From Thiomargarita sp. (GTDB lineage Bacteria > Pseudomonadota > Gammaproteobacteria > Beggiatoales > Beggiatoaceae), in the NCBI GenBank assembly GCA_022729575.1, contig DZAL01000004.1, forward strand, positions 1 through 50,107: 50,107 bases of DNA, written 5' to 3'. Position numbers and translations under genes: made by a program. The notes below the pieces were generated by a model. The model was given only the letters and a program-made list of their open reading frames with translations. It ran no database searches and was not told where the DNA came from. Each line of letters starts with the position of its first letter. The stretch's first letter is position 1. Below, piece by piece: positions 23,468-32,552 of this stretch.

Positions 23468-23962
23468 GTGGCAGACAAGCCTACCAATTCCGATTCTAAC
23501 CCAACCACTCCAGCCGCTGCTTCCGCCAACAAAGAACAATTTGCGATCCAACACATTTATGTGAAGGATGTTTCTTTCGAAACCCCTAATTCTCCCAATA
23601 TTTTTCGCGAGCAATGGAAACCACAATTACAAATAGAAATTACCAATGAAGCCAAGCAATTGGAAGAAAATGCTTACGAAGCCGTCTTAAATATCACGGC
23701 GACCGTCTCGGTCGAAGACAAAACGGCCTTTCTAATAGAAGTTCACCAGGCAGGTATTTTTACTATAGCCGGGCTGGACCAAGAAAGACTCTCCTTCATT
23801 CTCAACACCACTTGTATGCACGTCTTGTTTCCTTATGCCCGTGCCACCATTTCCAATATGGTCCTACATGGTGGATTTCATCCGCTACTGCTACCACAAC
23901 CCAATTTTGAAGCCATGTACCTGCAACGGATGCAACAACAAGCCAAGAACAAAGCCAATTAA
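23468..23962 (+). CDS. secB: Protein-export chaperone SecB
   Basis: Seen: 164 residues. FAIQHIYVKDVSFETPNSP, the EAVLNITATVSVEDKTAFLIEVHQAGIF core, LNTTCMHVLFPYARATISNMVLHGGFHPLLLPQPNFEAMY, all SecB signatures (split here). Slightly longer than usual owing to a Ser/Ala/Asn-rich N-terminus. Keeps precursors unfolded and delivers them to SecA. RBS AGAGGA upstream. 21 nt before gpsA, conserved synteny. Confidence 0.97.
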   Translation: MADKPTNSDSNPTTPAAASANKEQFAIQHIYVKDVSFETPNSPNIFREQWKPQLQIEITNEAKQLEENAYEAVLNITATVSVEDKTAFLIEVHQAGIFTIAGLDQERLSFILNTTCMHVLFPYARATISNMVLHGGFHPLLLPQPNFEAMYLQRMQQQAKNKAN

Positions 23963-23983
23963 CCAGATTAACCAGTTAGGTGA

Positions 23984-24991
23984 ATGAAGACACAACCTCC
24001 TATTTTGGTCTTAGGGGCCGGTGCCTGGGGTACCGCTTTGGCACTGATACTGGCGCGTAACGGACACCAAGTTTGGCTCTGGGGACATACTCCCGAACAT
24101 GTCGAACAAATGCGAGTTACGCGCCAAAATTCCCGCTGTTTACCCAATATTCCGTTTCCAGAGAACTTGTATCCCCTCTCTGCGCTAACCCCTGACCTGC
24201 GGCAAATACGAGATATTCTCGTGGTAGTCCCCAGTCAGAGCTTTCGTGACACGTTGACGCAACTAAGTCCCCACCTAGCACCCCAGGCTCGTTGTTGCTG
24301 GGCGACTAAAGGACTAGAATACCACACCGGCTATTTACTAGATCAAGTGGCAGCGCAAGTACTAGGCCCTCAACGCCCCTTAGCTGTTTTATCCGGCCCC
24401 TCCTTTGCCACCGAAGTCGCCGCCGGCTTACCCACCGCCGTCACCATCGCCGCCAGCGACCCTCACTATGCTCAAGAATTAGCCAGTTTATTTCATAATC
24501 AACACTTTCGACCCTACACCAGTCAAGACCTGATTGGAGTCCAAATTGGAGGTGCCGTTAAAAATATCATAGCCATTGCCGCAGGTATTGTCGACGGCTT
24601 AAAACTAGGTGCCAACACCCGGGCCGCACTCATTACCCGCGGCCTAGCCGAAATGGTACGCTTTGGTACCACTTTGGGCGGACAACGAGAAACCTTTATG
24701 GGACTCGCAGGACTAGGAGATTTAGTGCTCACCTGTACTGATAATCAATCCCGGAACCGTCGTTTTGGCTACGCACTCGCTCAAGGACTCTCCTCTCAAC
24801 AAGCCCAGACCCAAATCGGTCAAGTCATAGAAGGCATTCAAGCGGCTAATGAAGTCAACCGATTAGCACTACAATTAGCCATCGATATGCCTATTGTAGA
24901 ACAAGTTAATAATGTCCTCAACGGAATCAATACACCGATGGAAGCGGTACAAACCTTGCTATCTCGTGAACCTAAACCAGAACAAACTTGA
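23984..24991 (+). CDS. gpsA: Glycerol-3-phosphate dehydrogenase [NAD(P)+]
   Basis: Seen: 335 residues. NAD-binding GAGAWGTALALILARNGH at about 7-24, ATKGLE, VLSGPSFATEVAAGLPTAV, GGAVKNIIAIAAGIVDGLKLGANTRAALITRGL (catalytic Lys in AVKN) and GLAGLGDLVLTCTDNQSRNRRFG. Makes sn-glycerol-3-phosphate from dihydroxyacetone phosphate for phospholipid synthesis. Downstream of secB, likely co-transcribed. Confidence 0.97.
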   Translation: MKTQPPILVLGAGAWGTALALILARNGHQVWLWGHTPEHVEQMRVTRQNSRCLPNIPFPENLYPLSALTPDLRQIRDILVVVPSQSFRDTLTQLSPHLAPQARCCWATKGLEYHTGYLLDQVAAQVLGPQRPLAVLSGPSFATEVAAGLPTAVTIAASDPHYAQELASLFHNQHFRPYTSQDLIGVQIGGAVKNIIAIAAGIVDGLKLGANTRAALITRGLAEMVRFGTTLGGQRETFMGLAGLGDLVLTCTDNQSRNRRFGYALAQGLSSQQAQTQIGQVIEGIQAANEVNRLALQLAIDMPIVEQVNNVLNGINTPMEAVQTLLSREPKPEQT

Positions 24992-25000
24992 ATAGGTTTT

Positions 25001-25230
25001 AGATTTGACAACTTTTTTAAAGTTGTCAAATCTTAATTTAAAAAACTTTAGACTTGAACTTTAGATTTGACAACTTTTTTAAAGTTGTCAAATCTTAATC
25101 TAAAATGAACTTTAGATTTGACAACTTTTTGAAAGTTGTCAAATCTTTAGATTTGACAACTTTTTGAAAGTTGTCAAATCTTAAAAAATGGTCAAATCTT
25201 AAACTGTCAAATCTCTAAACTTTAAACCAT
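25001..25230. repeat. Palindrome array B: four 33-bp copies plus half-sites
   Basis: Copies start at 25001, 25063, 25114 and 25149. The first two have a TTT centre (AACTTTTTTAAAGTT), the last two TTG (AACTTTTTGAAAGTT). They are followed by two right-arm remnants (GGTCAAATCTT, CTGTCAAATCT) before accA. Between gpsA and accA. Confidence 0.95.
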
Positions 25231-25237
25231 CGCCATA

Positions 25238-26194
25238 ATGAATCTTAATTTCCTTGATTTTGAACAACCTATCGCTGAATTAGAAGCCAAAATCGACGAA
25301 TTGCGCTATGTCAGCAATGATAATATCAACATCAGCGACGAAATTGCCCGATTACAACTCAAAAGCCAAGAGCTCACCCGCTCCATTTTCTCCTCCTTAA
25401 GCGCTTGGCAAATTTCTCAACTGGCCCGACACCCACAACGACCCTACTTACTAGACTACATCCCACGAATTTTCACCCACTTTGAAGAACTTCACGGTGA
25501 CCGTCTCTTTGGGGACGACTCAGCCATGGTCGGTGGATTAGCCAGATTAGAAGGACAACCCGTCATGCTGATTGGTCAACAAAAAGGACGAGACCTTAAA
25601 GAAAAATTACAACGCAATTTTGGAATGCCACGACCCGAAGGCTATCGCAAAGCATTACGCCTAATGAAAATGGCCGAATCTTTCAAATTACCGATACTCA
25701 CTTTTATTGACACCCCCGGGGCTTATCCCGGCGTGGACGCTGAAGAGCGAGGCCAAAGCGAAGCCATTGCCCGTAATCTCTACGTCATGTCCACCTTGAG
25801 GACACCTATTATTTGCACCGTGATTGGAGAAGGCGGCTCCGGCGGAGCTTTAGCCATTGGCATCGGCGATAAAATCGGCATGTTAGAATACAGCACCTAT
25901 TCAGTTATCTCTCCCGAAGGTTGCGCCTCGATTTTATGGAAAAGTGCTGATAGAGCCGCTGATGCCGCCGAAGCTATGAATCTAACCTCGCAACGTCTAA
26001 AAGAATTAGAACTCATTGAAGTGATTATTTCAGAGCCACTGGGAGGTGCGCATCGAGATATAGAAACGATGGCCAATAATCTATCCACCGTCCTTCAGGA
26101 AAATTTAGCCTTACTCACCAAAATTCCATTAAATGAACTGCTAGAAGCACGCTACCAACGATTTATGAAATTTGGACAATTTGAGGAAATTTAA
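25238..26194 (+). CDS. accA: Acetyl-CoA carboxylase carboxyltransferase subunit alpha
   Basis: Seen: 318 residues, the normal length. [21 protein letters not shown] start, [73 protein letters not shown] and [14 protein letters not shown]. Forms the carboxyltransferase with AccD for malonyl-CoA synthesis. A monocistronic unit bordered by palindromes on both sides. Confidence 0.97.
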   Translation: MNLNFLDFEQPIAELEAKIDELRYVSNDNINISDEIARLQLKSQELTRSIFSSLSAWQISQLARHPQRPYLLDYIPRIFTHFEELHGDRLFGDDSAMVGGLARLEGQPVMLIGQQKGRDLKEKLQRNFGMPRPEGYRKALRLMKMAESFKLPILTFIDTPGAYPGVDAEERGQSEAIARNLYVMSTLRTPIICTVIGEGGSGGALAIGIGDKIGMLEYSTYSVISPEGCASILWKSADRAADAAEAMNLTSQRLKELELIEVIISEPLGGAHRDIETMANNLSTVLQENLALLTKIPLNELLEARYQRFMKFGQFEEI

Positions 26195-26199
26195 AGAAT

Positions 26200-26306
26200 A
26201 GATTTGACAACTTAAAAAAAACCGAATAGATTTGACAACTTTCCAAAAGTTGTCAAATCTCAAACTCGCATATAGATTTGACAACTTTTCGAAAGTTGTC
26301 AAATCT
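26200..26306. repeat. Palindrome array C: two copies plus a half copy
   Basis: Left half only at 26200-26214 (AGATTTGACAACTTA, then A-run), full copies at 26228-26260 (centre CCA) and 26274-26306 (centre TCG). Between accA and the moeB-like gene. The half copy ends in AAAAAAAACC, suggesting deletion of one arm. Confidence 0.92.
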
Positions 26307-26327
26307 TAAACTTGGAACCTTCATTAA

Positions 26328-27074
26328 ATGGATGACTCTCAACTATTACGTTACAACCGTCAAATTCTGTTACCTCAAATTGGCATCGCCGGCCAAGAGC
26401 GTTTAACCAACGCTACCGCCTTAATCATCGGCCTGGGCGGCCTAGGCTCACCGGTCGCCATGTATCTAGCCGCCGTTGGCCTCGGCCACCTCATTATTTG
26501 TGATTTCGACCACATCGACCTCTCCAATTTACAACGTCAAATCCTTTATACTACGGCGGACCTCGGTAAAATTAAAGTAGAAACCGCGAAAGAAACACTG
26601 TTAAGATTGAATCCTTTAATTAAAATAACCCCGCTACACCAACGAATGGACGAAGACACTTTACGCCAGACCATGGCCGTCGTTGATGTCGTCCTTGACT
26701 GTAGTGATAATTTAACCACCCGCCTGGCGATTAACCAAGCCTCGGTGCAAGCCGCTAAACCTCTAGTCTCAGGCGCGGCCATACGCTTCGAAGGACAAAT
26801 CGCAGTATTTCGTGCTGACTTACCGGACCATCCATGCTATCGTTGTCTATACCGCCCTGACCAAAACTTAACTGAAACCTGCACCCAAAGCGGTATTTTA
26901 GCCCCCCTCGTAGGAATTATTGGCAGTATGCAAGCCCTAGAAACCATAAAACTACTACTAGGAATAGGCGAAACTTTGAGTAGCAAATTATTATTGTTAG
27001 ATGCTTTAAATATGGAATGGTACAAAGTAAAATTAACCAAAAGACCACATTGTCCAGTCTGTCAATTGAAATGA
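26328..27074 (+). CDS. moeB: MoeB/ThiF family adenylyltransferase
   Basis: Seen: 248 residues. RYNRQILLPQIGIAGQE, ATP-binding GLGGLGSPVAMYLAAVG, DFDHIDLSNLQRQ, DCSDNLTTRLAIN, zinc ligands CYRC and CPVC, and a catalytic-Cys segment ETCTQSGILAPLVG. Adenylates the C-terminal Gly-Gly of a small sulfur carrier (MoaD or ThiS). No rhodanese domain is fused. Whether it serves molybdopterin or thiamine cannot be told; moeB is the customary name for this length and neighbourhood (near the gpsA/accA region). Confidence 0.88.
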   Translation: MDDSQLLRYNRQILLPQIGIAGQERLTNATALIIGLGGLGSPVAMYLAAVGLGHLIICDFDHIDLSNLQRQILYTTADLGKIKVETAKETLLRLNPLIKITPLHQRMDEDTLRQTMAVVDVVLDCSDNLTTRLAINQASVQAAKPLVSGAAIRFEGQIAVFRADLPDHPCYRCLYRPDQNLTETCTQSGILAPLVGIIGSMQALETIKLLLGIGETLSSKLLLLDALNMEWYKVKLTKRPHCPVCQLK

Positions 27075-27121
27075 CACTCCTCCATGGATCAAGTTAGCAT
27101 TAATTTTGCAGTAAATTCGAA

Positions 27122-27952
27122 ATGACAAATTTCAATGGGTCAATCGAACTCTTGCAAGTCACACCAGCTCTAACTCTACTTGAGAAAAATATGAAAATTT
27201 TGCTAGTTGAAGACAGTGCGCTAAATCGTGAAGTCATTGCCAATATGCTCATAACCCTGGGCGGTCAGGTACAAACGGCAGAAAATGGCCAATGCGCCCT
27301 GAAAAATTTGGAACAAAATGGTTATGACCTCGTACTGATGGATTGCGATATGCCAATCTTGGACGGTTATGCCACCACTCAGGCCATTCGCCACCTGGAA
27401 CAAACACAACAGCGACCTGCCGTACCCATTATCGCTTTAACCGCTCATGAGATGACGGCTGAACATCAACAAACCTGTCAACTAGCTGGAATGAACGATT
27501 GTTTGACCAAACCGGTATACCTGAAAACCTTACAAGCCATTTTGGACCGCTGGGTAGTAACCAATGCACCTATCAACCAACACACGCCTACTCAAACGGA
27601 GATACCCACATTAGATGCTCACATCATTAAACAACTACAAGAAGTGATGGGCCAGGAAATGACTCTTTGTCTGCTCAAACATTTTATCAATTATGCTCCT
27701 CAACAACTTACCCTGTTGCAGCAGTGGCTCAACCACGGAGACTTGGAAAATCTACGCCGACAAGCACATAAATTTAAAGGAGAAAGTTTACAATTAGGTG
27801 CCATACGAGTGGGTACACTCTGTAAGCAAATAGAAAATTTAGCACTCACAGGACAATTAGACGCACTTAAAATTTGTTTAGCCACCCTCCAAGAAGAATT
27901 GGCTAAAGCTAGCCAATTGATAATACAGGAAAATAACCATGAACACCCCTAG
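27122..27952 (+). CDS. Response regulator REC-HPt protein
   Basis: Seen: 276 residues. REC domain KILLVEDSALNREVIANML with phospho-acceptor D74 in LVLMDCDMP and Lys 130 in CLTKP. HPt domain at about 165-265 with phospho-His 216 in RRQAHKFKGESLQLGA. ATG 27191 (MKILLVEDS) is an alternative start that removes a non-conserved leader of 23 residues. Known: REC-HPt proteins relay phosphate between hybrid kinases and regulators. Overlaps the downstream GGDEF/EAL gene by 14 nt; the cognate kinase is not in the window. Confidence 0.88.
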   Translation: MTNFNGSIELLQVTPALTLLEKNMKILLVEDSALNREVIANMLITLGGQVQTAENGQCALKNLEQNGYDLVLMDCDMPILDGYATTQAIRHLEQTQQRPAVPIIALTAHEMTAEHQQTCQLAGMNDCLTKPVYLKTLQAILDRWVVTNAPINQHTPTQTEIPTLDAHIIKQLQEVMGQEMTLCLLKHFINYAPQQLTLLQQWLNHGDLENLRRQAHKFKGESLQLGAIRVGTLCKQIENLALTGQLDALKICLATLQEELAKASQLIIQENNHEHP

Positions 27953-30065
27953 CAAAAAATCGCACATTTTAGTAGTTGACGATGCGCCTCTCATCCGTGG
28001 TTTATTGGTACAAGTGCTACAACGATATGGTTACGAAGTGGATACGGCGGAAAATGGTCAACAAGCCATTGACTATTTTCTCAAACAACAACCAGATTTA
28101 ATTCTCCTGGACGCGGATATGCCCATCATGGATGGAGTCACCGCCTGTGCCCACATTCGTGAATTACCTCAAGCTAAACACCTCCCGATTATCATGGTCA
28201 CCTCATTTGTGGAACGAGAATGGGTGGACCGCGCTTATCTGGCCGGCGTAACTGATTACATCACTAAACCAGTCAATTGGGACGTGTTACGCAATCGTAT
28301 CCACTACATTTTGCAAGCTAAACAAGCTGAAGAAGCACTCTTCGAAGAAAAAGAAAAAGCCCAAATCACTTTAGCTTCCATTGGCGATGGAGTCATCACC
28401 ACCAACGCGAGCGGTCGAATCGAATATTTGAACGCAGTCGCCACCAAACTCACCGGCTGGAAACTCGATGAGGCTTATGGTTTACCTCTTCCGCAAATTT
28501 TTCGTATCATTGATGAAAACACTGGACAACCTTTGACCTTTCCACTGCACCACTATTTGGAAGCAGGTCAAACGGTAGAACTTTCTAGTCATATCGTGCT
28601 AATTCATTGCGATCAGAAGCAACGCTTTGCCATCGAAAATACCGCCGCCCCCATTCGCGACCGTAATGGTAACACCATTGGCCTCGTCTTAATCTTCCAT
28701 GATGTCACCGAAAGTCGCAAAATGACTCAGGAATTATCTTATCAAGCCAAACACGATGCGCTGACCGGCTTATATAATCGTCATGAATTTGAAACACAAC
28801 TTAAACGAGTGTTAGAATTGGCCCAGGAAGACCCCATGACAGTAGAATATGCTTTACTATACATGGATTTAGACCAATTCAAAATCGTTAATGATAGCTG
28901 TGGTCATGAAGCCGGTGACCAATTGTTAAAAGATGTGGCCAAGTTATTACAAAAAACCATTGATGAAGATAAAACTCATTATACCAGCGCTATTTTAGCT
29001 CGTCTTGGAGGAGATGAATTTGCCTTACTATTGGAACCATGTTCACTCGCCAACGCCATGACTACCGCGCCGATTTTATGTCACCAGATAGAAAAAATTA
29101 GGTTTTTTTGGGGTAACCCCAATCAGAAAAACCTGTTTACCATCGGCATCAGTATTGGTCTCGTGCCCTTTACCAACGCTCAAACTTTATCGCCAAAAAC
29201 TCTATTAGCAATGGCTGATACTGCTTGCTACGCCGCCAAAAATGCCGGTCGCAATGGTGTTTATGTTTACCAAGATAACGATCTGATTGCCCAAGACCAA
29301 AATATCCAATGGGTCTCCTTAATACAACATAATCTTGAAAAAAATCAAGGGTTTTCATTATATTACCAACCGATTCTATCTCTGTGCAATCAGCACGACC
29401 GTGGCATTCACTATGAAATTTTATTAAGAATGAATAATACTCAAGGTCAACTGGTACGCCCTGGCGCCTTTTTCTCGGCCGCCGCTCGTTACAATCTCAT
29501 GCCCAACTTAGACCTCTGGGTCATTCGCACGGTCCTGACCTGGTTAAACTCTCACCCTCAGCAATTAGAGCAACTGACTTTTAATTCGATTAATATTTCC
29601 ATTCATTCCATCAACGATAATAGCTTTCTGGAAACCGTACTGAATTACCTTCAAACCACCTCGATTCCATTACATAAACTCTGTTTTGAAATCGATGAGA
29701 CTACGGCCATTACTAGCCTAACTGGCACGGTGAAATTTATTACCGCCATGAAACAATTAGGTTGTCAAATTGCGATTGACAACTTTGGTACCGGCATGGC
29801 TTCATTTCTACCTTTAAAAAATTTAGCCATCGATTTTCTAAAAATTAGCGGCACCTTTATCCAGAGAATTGCCGACGACCCTATCGATTATGCTATAGTA
29901 AACTCAATTAATCAGATAGCTCATTTGATGCACCTTCGAACCATTGCCGAAAATGTTGAAAATCAACAAATTATTGAAAAACTTAAAGAAATTAATATTG
30001 ATTATGTTCAAGGCCATTGGTTAGGAGAACCGCAACTATTGTTGTCATCCACTAAATCAGAATAG
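27939..30065 (+). CDS. REC-PAS-GGDEF-EAL signalling protein with degenerate EAL
   Basis: Seen: 708 residues. REC (8-125; phospho-Asp 58 in LILLDADMP, Lys 110), PAS (about 142-262: ASIGDGVITTNASGRIEYLN, LIFHDVTE), GGDEF (about 268-425; intact GGDEF at 357-361, no RxxD inhibitory site just before it), EAL-like domain (about 455-700). In the EAL part the signature is YEILLR, IDDFGTG has become IDNFGTG, and AEGVE is AENVE, so phosphodiesterase activity is doubtful; it may bind c-di-GMP or be regulatory. Likely a cyclase fed by the upstream REC-HPt relay. Confidence 0.9.
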   Translation: MNTPSKKSHILVVDDAPLIRGLLVQVLQRYGYEVDTAENGQQAIDYFLKQQPDLILLDADMPIMDGVTACAHIRELPQAKHLPIIMVTSFVEREWVDRAYLAGVTDYITKPVNWDVLRNRIHYILQAKQAEEALFEEKEKAQITLASIGDGVITTNASGRIEYLNAVATKLTGWKLDEAYGLPLPQIFRIIDENTGQPLTFPLHHYLEAGQTVELSSHIVLIHCDQKQRFAIENTAAPIRDRNGNTIGLVLIFHDVTESRKMTQELSYQAKHDALTGLYNRHEFETQLKRVLELAQEDPMTVEYALLYMDLDQFKIVNDSCGHEAGDQLLKDVAKLLQKTIDEDKTHYTSAILARLGGDEFALLLEPCSLANAMTTAPILCHQIEKIRFFWGNPNQKNLFTIGISIGLVPFTNAQTLSPKTLLAMADTACYAAKNAGRNGVYVYQDNDLIAQDQNIQWVSLIQHNLEKNQGFSLYYQPILSLCNQHDRGIHYEILLRMNNTQGQLVRPGAFFSAAARYNLMPNLDLWVIRTVLTWLNSHPQQLEQLTFNSINISIHSINDNSFLETVLNYLQTTSIPLHKLCFEIDETTAITSLTGTVKFITAMKQLGCQIAIDNFGTGMASFLPLKNLAIDFLKISGTFIQRIADDPIDYAIVNSINQIAHLMHLRTIAENVENQQIIEKLKEINIDYVQGHWLGEPQLLLSSTKSE

Positions 30066-30074
30066 ATTCGGAAT

Positions 30075-30391
30075 AGATTTGACAACTTTTTTAAAGTTGT
30101 CAAATCTTAAACTTTACACCATATCGGAATAGATTTCGGAATAGATTTGACAACTTTTTTAAAGTTGTCAAATCTTAAACTTTACACCAGATTTGACAAC
30201 TTTTTTAAAGTTGTCAAATCTTAAATATCGGAATAGATTTCGGAATAGATTTGACAACTTTTTTAAAGTTGTCAAATCTTAAACTTTACACCATATCGGA
30301 ATAGATTTGACAACTTTTTTAAAGTTGTCAAATCTTAAACTTTACACCATATCGGAATAGATTTGACAACTTTTTTAAAGTTGTCAAATCT
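30075..30391. repeat. Palindrome array D: six 33-bp copies before the HlyD gene
   Basis: Copies start at 30075, 30143, 30189, 30247, 30303 and 30359, all with centre TTT. The spacer TAAACTTTACACCATATCGGA-type sequence repeats, and in the last unit ACTTTACACCATG contains the gene's own start codon. The array therefore looks grown by duplication of the gene's immediate upstream sequence. Confidence 0.96.
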
Positions 30392-30404
30392 TAAACTTTA
30401 CACC

Positions 30405-31697
30405 ATGCGTGAATACCAATACCTTCTAAACACTCGTCCCCCACTACTGAGTCATCTTATTCTCTGGTTAACCGCTATTTTAGTAACCATTGCCATTACC
30501 TGGGCCAATTATGCCACGTTAGACGAAGTTACCCGGGGAAGTGGTAAAGTTATCCCCTCACGACACGTTCAAGTCGTTCAAGATTTAGAAGGAGGCATTG
30601 TGTCAGAAATTTTAGTCAAAGAAGGACAAATCGTAAATCAAGGACAAATTTTATTAAAAATTGATGATATTCGTTTTGTCTCCTCCTACCGAGAAAGCCA
30701 AGTTAAATCGAATACTTTACAAGCCAAAATCGCCAGACTTAAAGCCGAAGTAGAAAACCAACCACTTAAAATTCCCAATAATTTAAAACATCCTGAAGAA
30801 CGAGAAGTCTTTATAAATGAACAAGCCCTGGCTCAAGCCCGACAGAATGAACTACAAGCCAACATCGATATTTTAAATCAACAAAAAAATCAAAAACAGC
30901 AAGAAATTAATCAATTGCGCTCTAAAGAACAACAATTGCAAAAAAATTATGAACTGGCCAATAAAGAATTACAAATCACGGCACCGTTAGTCAAAAAAGG
31001 GGTGATGTCGGAATTGGAACTATTACGATTGCAACGCGAAATCAGTAGCATCAAAGGTGAACTCGATACCACTCGTTTAAGCATACCTCGCGTCGAAGCC
31101 TCCGCCGTCGAAGCCGACCACAAAATTGCCGAATTGAAAGTCAATTTTCGCACCCAAGCCCTAACTGAACTGAATGAAGTAAAAGCCGAATCTTCTCGCG
31201 CCGTGGAATCAGATGTGGCCATTAAAGACCGCGTCACTCGAACCGCGGTACGATCCCCGGTCAAAGGCACCATCAAACAACTTAAAGTCACTACCATTGG
31301 CGGAGTCGTACAACCGGGAATGGATTTAGTCGAAATTGTACCGTTGGAAGACAGTTTATTAGTCGAAGCGCAAATTCGACCTGCTGACATTGCATTTCTA
31401 CACCCAGGACAAACCGTGATGATTAAATTTACCGCTTATGATTTTTCCATTTTTGGCGGACTCAAAGCCAAATTAGAACAGATCAGCGCCGATACCATTT
31501 TAAATGAACGTGGCGAAGCCTTTTTTCTAATTCGAGTGCGAACGGAACGTAATTATTTAGGCACTAAAGACAAACTGTTGCCGATTATTCCAGGAATGAC
31601 TGTGACCGTGGACATTTTAACCGGAAAGAAGACTTTACTGAGTTATTTATTGAAACCAATTAAAAAAGCTCAAGAAACCGCTTTACGAGAACGTTGA
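30405..31697 (+). CDS. HlyD-type membrane fusion protein (type I secretion adaptor)
   Basis: Start chosen at ATG 30405 (MREYQYLLNTRPPLLSHLILW); the ORF from TTG 30363 begins inside a palindrome. About 430 residues. Single membrane segment (HLILWLTAILVTIAITWANYA), then DEVTRGSGKVIPSRHVQVVQDLEGGIVSEILVKEGQIV (lipoyl half; split), a long coiled coil (about 90-270), then VRSPVKGTIKQLKVTTIGGVVQPGMDLVEIVPL and a C-terminal barrel PGMTVTVDILTG. Bridges an ABC exporter and TolC. No exporter or substrate gene is adjacent, so partners must be elsewhere. Confidence 0.92.
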   Translation: MREYQYLLNTRPPLLSHLILWLTAILVTIAITWANYATLDEVTRGSGKVIPSRHVQVVQDLEGGIVSEILVKEGQIVNQGQILLKIDDIRFVSSYRESQVKSNTLQAKIARLKAEVENQPLKIPNNLKHPEEREVFINEQALAQARQNELQANIDILNQQKNQKQQEINQLRSKEQQLQKNYELANKELQITAPLVKKGVMSELELLRLQREISSIKGELDTTRLSIPRVEASAVEADHKIAELKVNFRTQALTELNEVKAESSRAVESDVAIKDRVTRTAVRSPVKGTIKQLKVTTIGGVVQPGMDLVEIVPLEDSLLVEAQIRPADIAFLHPGQTVMIKFTAYDFSIFGGLKAKLEQISADTILNERGEAFFLIRVRTERNYLGTKDKLLPIIPGMTVTVDILTGKKTLLSYLLKPIKKAQETALRER

Positions 31698-31780
31698 AGA
31701 GGCAAACAGAAAAGGAGTACGGAATTGATTCCATTGCCGTGCGGCGTGAGTATTCACCACTACTTAAATACTTAAAATTA

Positions 31781-32011
31781 CTATTTATTCTTTTCTTTTT
31801 CGGGAGTTGGTTTAGGCTCACTTTCTGGTTCTTTCTTACTCGGATTATCCGCCGGTGCTGGTTTATCGTCGCCGGTTTCTGTCGTTGGTTTTTCCGTGGA
31901 AGTATCAGGATAAGAAGGATAAGGGTCAGGGGCATAAGAAAAAACTGCTGCTGACCGGAGCATAATAATTGTAACTATTAATAAAAACCATCTATGATTT
32001 CTGAGTTGCAT
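31781..32011 (-). CDS. Small secreted Pro/Glu/Lys-rich protein
   Basis: Seen: 76 residues, signal peptide (FLLIVTIIMLRSAAVFSYA), then a mature part DPYPSYPDTSTEKPTTETG... ending in a charged tail with PEKEKNK. RBS AGGA before the ATG. Low complexity; no family. Convergent with the HlyD gene. Confidence 0.6.
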   Translation of the reverse strand: MQLRNHRWFLLIVTIIMLRSAAVFSYAPDPYPSYPDTSTEKPTTETGDDKPAPADNPSKKEPESEPKPTPEKEKNK

Positions 32012-32039
32012 ACAATTATCCTATCGCAAAAATCGATTC

Positions 32040-32345
32040 ACCCTCCCTGAAAAGGAGAGGACAAAATGAGAATTAACTTAATAATCTGCTCACCTTACGC
32101 ACGGTTAACTCAACCACTCCCAACTTGGTAAGGAGGGGAGTAAGCACCACCGGGGATATTCCTTTCCTCGTTCCCACGCGCCAGCGTCAATGCCATTAAG
32201 TTAAGCTAAAGTTACGGCGTTGGAGTCCAAAGCTTCAGCTTTGGCAACGCCGTCTTACCTTAGCCAATCTCGTCCAAATCTGAAGGTTTGGACTCCAACG
32301 CGGCTTAACTTAATGGCAGTGACGCGTCAGCGTGGGAACGAGGAA
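32040..32345. repeat. Nested inverted-repeat cluster
   Basis: A partial 127-bp-type element (about 32090-32150), then a large palindromic structure: CCTCGTTCCCACGC at about 32164 pairs with GCGTGGGAACGAGG at about 32330-32343, and inside it CATTAAGTTAAGC pairs with GCTTAACTTAATG, enclosing the composite GTTGGAGTCC element (32212-32303, opposite orientation to the other copies). Confidence 0.75.
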
Positions 32346-32350
32346 AAATG

Positions 32351-32521
32351 TTATTTTTTATTTTCTTTATTATTAGTGTTAACTTTTTTCGGTATGTTAG
32401 CAACTGCTGCTTCGGCACGAGCTTTAGCGGCTGCGTCTTCCCTAGCCTTAATCACCGTAGCCTCCTCTCGTTTAGTTGTTGACTCGTCTTGGTATGAACT
32501 ATAAAGGTCTGGTTTAGCCAT
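32351..32521 (-). CDS. Small Lys/Ala/Glu-rich protein (56 aa)
   Basis: Start chosen at ATG 32521 (MAKPDLYSSYQDESTTKREEA) with RBS GAGGAG; a farther ATG at 32536 exists. Charged, predicted helical, no signal peptide, no family. The sequence PDLYSSYQDES resembles the start of the mature part of the neighbouring 76-residue protein (PDPYPSYPDTS), so the two may be related. Confidence 0.5.
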   Translation of the reverse strand: MAKPDLYSSYQDESTTKREEATVIKAREDAAAKARAEAAVANIPKKVNTNNKENKK

Positions 32522-32552
32522 AATCACACTCCTCAAGCTGAATATTAGTACC

